Below, piece after piece: positions 38,289 through 39,831 of a stretch of DNA of 39,831 bases (positions are counted from its first letter, which is position 1; the number at the start of each line of letters is the position of its first letter). The notes below the pieces were generated by a model that was not told the origin of the DNA, ran no database searches, and was given only the letters and a program-made list of their open reading frames with translations. The DNA lies in NCBI GenBank assembly GCA_022800525.1, contig JAAWQM010000026.1, positions 1 through 39,831 of the forward strand, written 5' to 3'. Made by a program: the position numbers and the translations under genes. This DNA comes from Oscillospiraceae bacterium (lineage in GTDB: Bacteria; Bacillota; Clostridia; Oscillospirales; Oscillospiraceae).

Positions 38289-39010
38289 AAATCCTCCTGA
38301 TCGGCCACGGCCGCATGGGCCAGATGATTGAGCGCACCGCCCTGGCCGCCGGCGACTCCATCGGCGGCGTCATCGACGTGGGCAATCTCACCGATCTGGA
38401 GACCATCGGACGGGTGGCGGATATCGCCATTGACTTCTCCGCTCCCGCCGCGCTGCCCGCTGTGGCCCATTATGTGCGCACCACCGGTACGCCCCTGCTG
38501 TCCGGCGTCACCGGACTGAGCGAGGCGGAGCTGAAGCTGTTCGACGACATGGGACGCTTCGCTCCCGTCATCCACTCCGCCAATTACTCCCTGGGCGTCG
38601 CGGTGTTCCGGCGGGCCCTGGAGGAGGTAGCCGGAGTGCTGAAGCCGGATTTTGATATCGAGATCGTGGAGACCCACCACAATCAGAAGGCCGACGCCCC
38701 CAGCGGCACCGCCAAGCTCCTTCTGGATGCGGTGGACCCGGACCATGCGTACAAGCCGGTCTATGGCCGCTATGGCCGCCCCGGTCCCCGGGACCAGAAG
38801 GAAATCGGCATTCACGCCCTGCGGGGCGGTACCGAGGCCGGGACTCATACCGTCAGCTTCTTTGGTCCGGATGAGGTTTTTGAGATCACCCACCGCGCGT
38901 CGTCCCGCCAGATTTTCGTCAACGGCGCGCTGCGCGCCGCCCGGCAGCTGGCGCGGATGCCCAAGGGACGCTATGAGCTGCAAGACTTGCTGTTTGGAGG
39001 GAAAAAATGA
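38285..39010 (+). CDS. dapB: 4-hydroxy-tetrahydrodipicolinate reductase
   Basis: The 241-residue enzyme reduces the DapA product with NAD(P)H. The N-terminal nucleotide motif is GHGRMG (7-12), IDFSAP follows at 49-54, and the active site [13 protein letters not shown] (131-143) carries His131/His132 and Lys135. [15 protein letters not shown] is the second substrate motif. It overlaps dapA by ATGA and dapH by ATGA, so the three are translated together. The protein is on the short side of the family, as in many Firmicutes. Confidence 0.96.
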   Translation: MKILLIGHGRMGQMIERTALAAGDSIGGVIDVGNLTDLETIGRVADIAIDFSAPAALPAVAHYVRTTGTPLLSGVTGLSEAELKLFDDMGRFAPVIHSANYSLGVAVFRRALEEVAGVLKPDFDIEIVETHHNQKADAPSGTAKLLLDAVDPDHAYKPVYGRYGRPGPRDQKEIGIHALRGGTEAGTHTVSFFGPDEVFEITHRASSRQIFVNGALRAARQLARMPKGRYELQDLLFGGKK

Positions 39011-39702
39011 ACGCACAGGAAATTATCGCCTATATCGGTTCCGCCGAGAAGAAAACGCCTGTGAAGGTCTACGTCAACGAGAGGGAGGCCATTGCTTACG
39101 GCTCCGCCAAGGTGTTCGGTGAGGGGCGCAGCAAGGTGGTCTTTGGTGACTGGCGGGAGCTGGGTCCCATTCTGGAGGCCAGCGCGGACAAGATTGAGGA
39201 TATCGTCGTTGAGAACGACCGCCGCAACAGCGCCATCCCCATGCTGGATCTGAAAAATATCAACGCCCGCATTGAGCCGGGAGCAATCATCCGGGAGCAG
39301 GTGGAGATTGGCAGCAACGCCGTCGTCATGATGGGGGCTGTCATCAACATCGGGGCCGTCATCGGTGAGGGCACCATGATTGACATGGGGGCTGTCCTGG
39401 GGGGACGGGCTACTGTGGGAAAGAACTGCCACATTGGGGCCGGGGCTGTCCTGGCCGGGGTTATTGAGCCTGCCAGCGCCATGCCCGTCATCGTGGAGGA
39501 CGGCGTCCTGGTGGGAGCCAACGCTGTGGTCATCGAGGGCGTCCATGTGGGCAGGGGCGCGGTGGTGGCCGCAGGCGCGGTGGTGATTGAGGACGTTCCG
39601 GAAAATGCGGTGGTGGCTGGATGTCCCGCCAGAGTCATCAAGATGAAGGACGAGGGCACCACCCAGAAGACTGCCCTGGAGGCTGCGCTGCGGAAGCTGT
39701 GA
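39007..39702 (+). CDS. dapH: Tetrahydrodipicolinate N-acetyltransferase
   Basis: The 231-residue protein is the acetyltransferase of the acetylase branch of diaminopimelate synthesis. An N-terminal helical region ([22 protein letters not shown]) is followed by a left-handed beta-helix made of hexapeptide repeats ([65 protein letters not shown]) and ends [14 protein letters not shown]. Presence of dapH means that N-acetyl intermediates are used; the later aminotransferase and deacetylase genes are not in the window. No terminator is seen directly after it. Confidence 0.95.
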   Translation: MNAQEIIAYIGSAEKKTPVKVYVNEREAIAYGSAKVFGEGRSKVVFGDWRELGPILEASADKIEDIVVENDRRNSAIPMLDLKNINARIEPGAIIREQVEIGSNAVVMMGAVINIGAVIGEGTMIDMGAVLGGRATVGKNCHIGAGAVLAGVIEPASAMPVIVEDGVLVGANAVVIEGVHVGRGAVVAAGAVVIEDVPENAVVAGCPARVIKMKDEGTTQKTALEAALRKL

Positions 39703-39746
39703 GAGAGCGGCGGCGAGCAAAACGGCTTGAATCATATATATAAATC

Positions 39747-39817
39747 GCCTTTCTGCGAAAGGCACCGACGAGGTAATGAAACGACGAGGTGCCATCGCGT
39801 AAAAATGTTGCTATACT
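39747..39817 (+). other. Short repeats and a possible extended -10 at the right edge
   Basis: After dapH lie a GCCTTTC/GAAAGGC hairpin (39747-39763), a direct repeat CGACGAGGT at 39766-39774 and 39782-39790, and TGC-TATACT at 39809-39817, an extended -10 that may start the next transcript outside the window. Confidence 0.35.
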
Positions 39818-39831
39818 TAGCCACGGGAAGA

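Noticed and set aside
1-39831. CRISPR arrays, tRNA or rRNA genes, insertion sequences, prophage genes
   Set aside because: I looked for regularly spaced direct repeats, conserved RNA cores and transposase or integrase motifs and saw none.

Overview
The window looks like a chromosomal segment of a high-GC, anaerobic gut member of the Clostridia, most likely Oscillospiraceae (Flavonifractor/Lawsonibacter/Oscillibacter-like). This is inferred from several traits: a SCIFF ribosomally made peptide with its radical-SAM maturase, an S-layer-homology protein, L-box and cobalamin riboswitches, an A-type flavodiiron protein, a ParB/Noc-like protein, strong AGGAGG ribosome binding sites and sigma-A promoters with 17-bp spacers. 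I saw no rRNA, tRNA, CRISPR array, transposase or phage gene. Gene starts were reset by ribosome binding sites where the longest open frame was too long.

Layout. (1) 1-2.7 kb, plus strand: end of a DUF979 transporter subunit, an M29-like aminopeptidase, a GyrI-like domain protein and pyroglutamyl peptidase, a peptide/5-oxoproline utilisation cluster. (2) 2.8-9.4 kb, minus strand: an exported S-layer protein carrying a complete CbiK-type tetrapyrrole chelatase, then a cobalamin riboswitch leading a lipoprotein and a BtuF/BtuC/BtuD-like ABC transporter. The lipoprotein and the chelatase end in what looks like the same beta-rich domain, suggesting a surface-to-membrane relay for a tetrapyrrole or corrinoid. 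(3) 9.5-12.4 kb, minus: a siroheme/Fe-S sulfite-reductase-like protein and a CoA-disulfide-reductase-type enzyme with a rhodanese tail. (4) 12.7-16.5 kb: a beta-CASP nuclease-like protein, an orphan LacI-family regulator with twin palindromes in its leader, and a three-gene XRE-regulator/membrane-protein operon. (5) 16.6-20.6 kb, minus: a four-gene operon with the 48-residue SCIFF peptide, its maturase, a PLP decarboxylase and a metallo-beta-lactamase-fold protein, with a terminator after the peptide gene. (6) 20.7-28 kb: single-gene units (flavodiiron protein, MgtC, RidA, glutaminase, family-4 glycosyltransferase) and an ECF sigma factor overlapping a membrane-anchored partner. (7) 28-32.9 kb, minus: ParB/Noc-like protein, glycerophosphodiesterase, MFS transporter, methyltransferase, HAD phosphatase. 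(8) 33.3-37 kb, plus: TetR regulator overlapping a fused ATPase-permease of the MacB/FtsX type. (9) 37-39.8 kb, plus: lysine riboswitch with terminator, then dapA-dapB-dapH for diaminopimelate and lysine.

Three families of short structured repeats lie between genes. An 80-bp triple hairpin occurs twice in opposite orientation 34.5 kb apart, with base changes that keep its stems paired. An element bounded by CAGGGAAATC and GATTTCCCTG-like ends occurs three times. A separate triple-hairpin block lies before the TetR gene.
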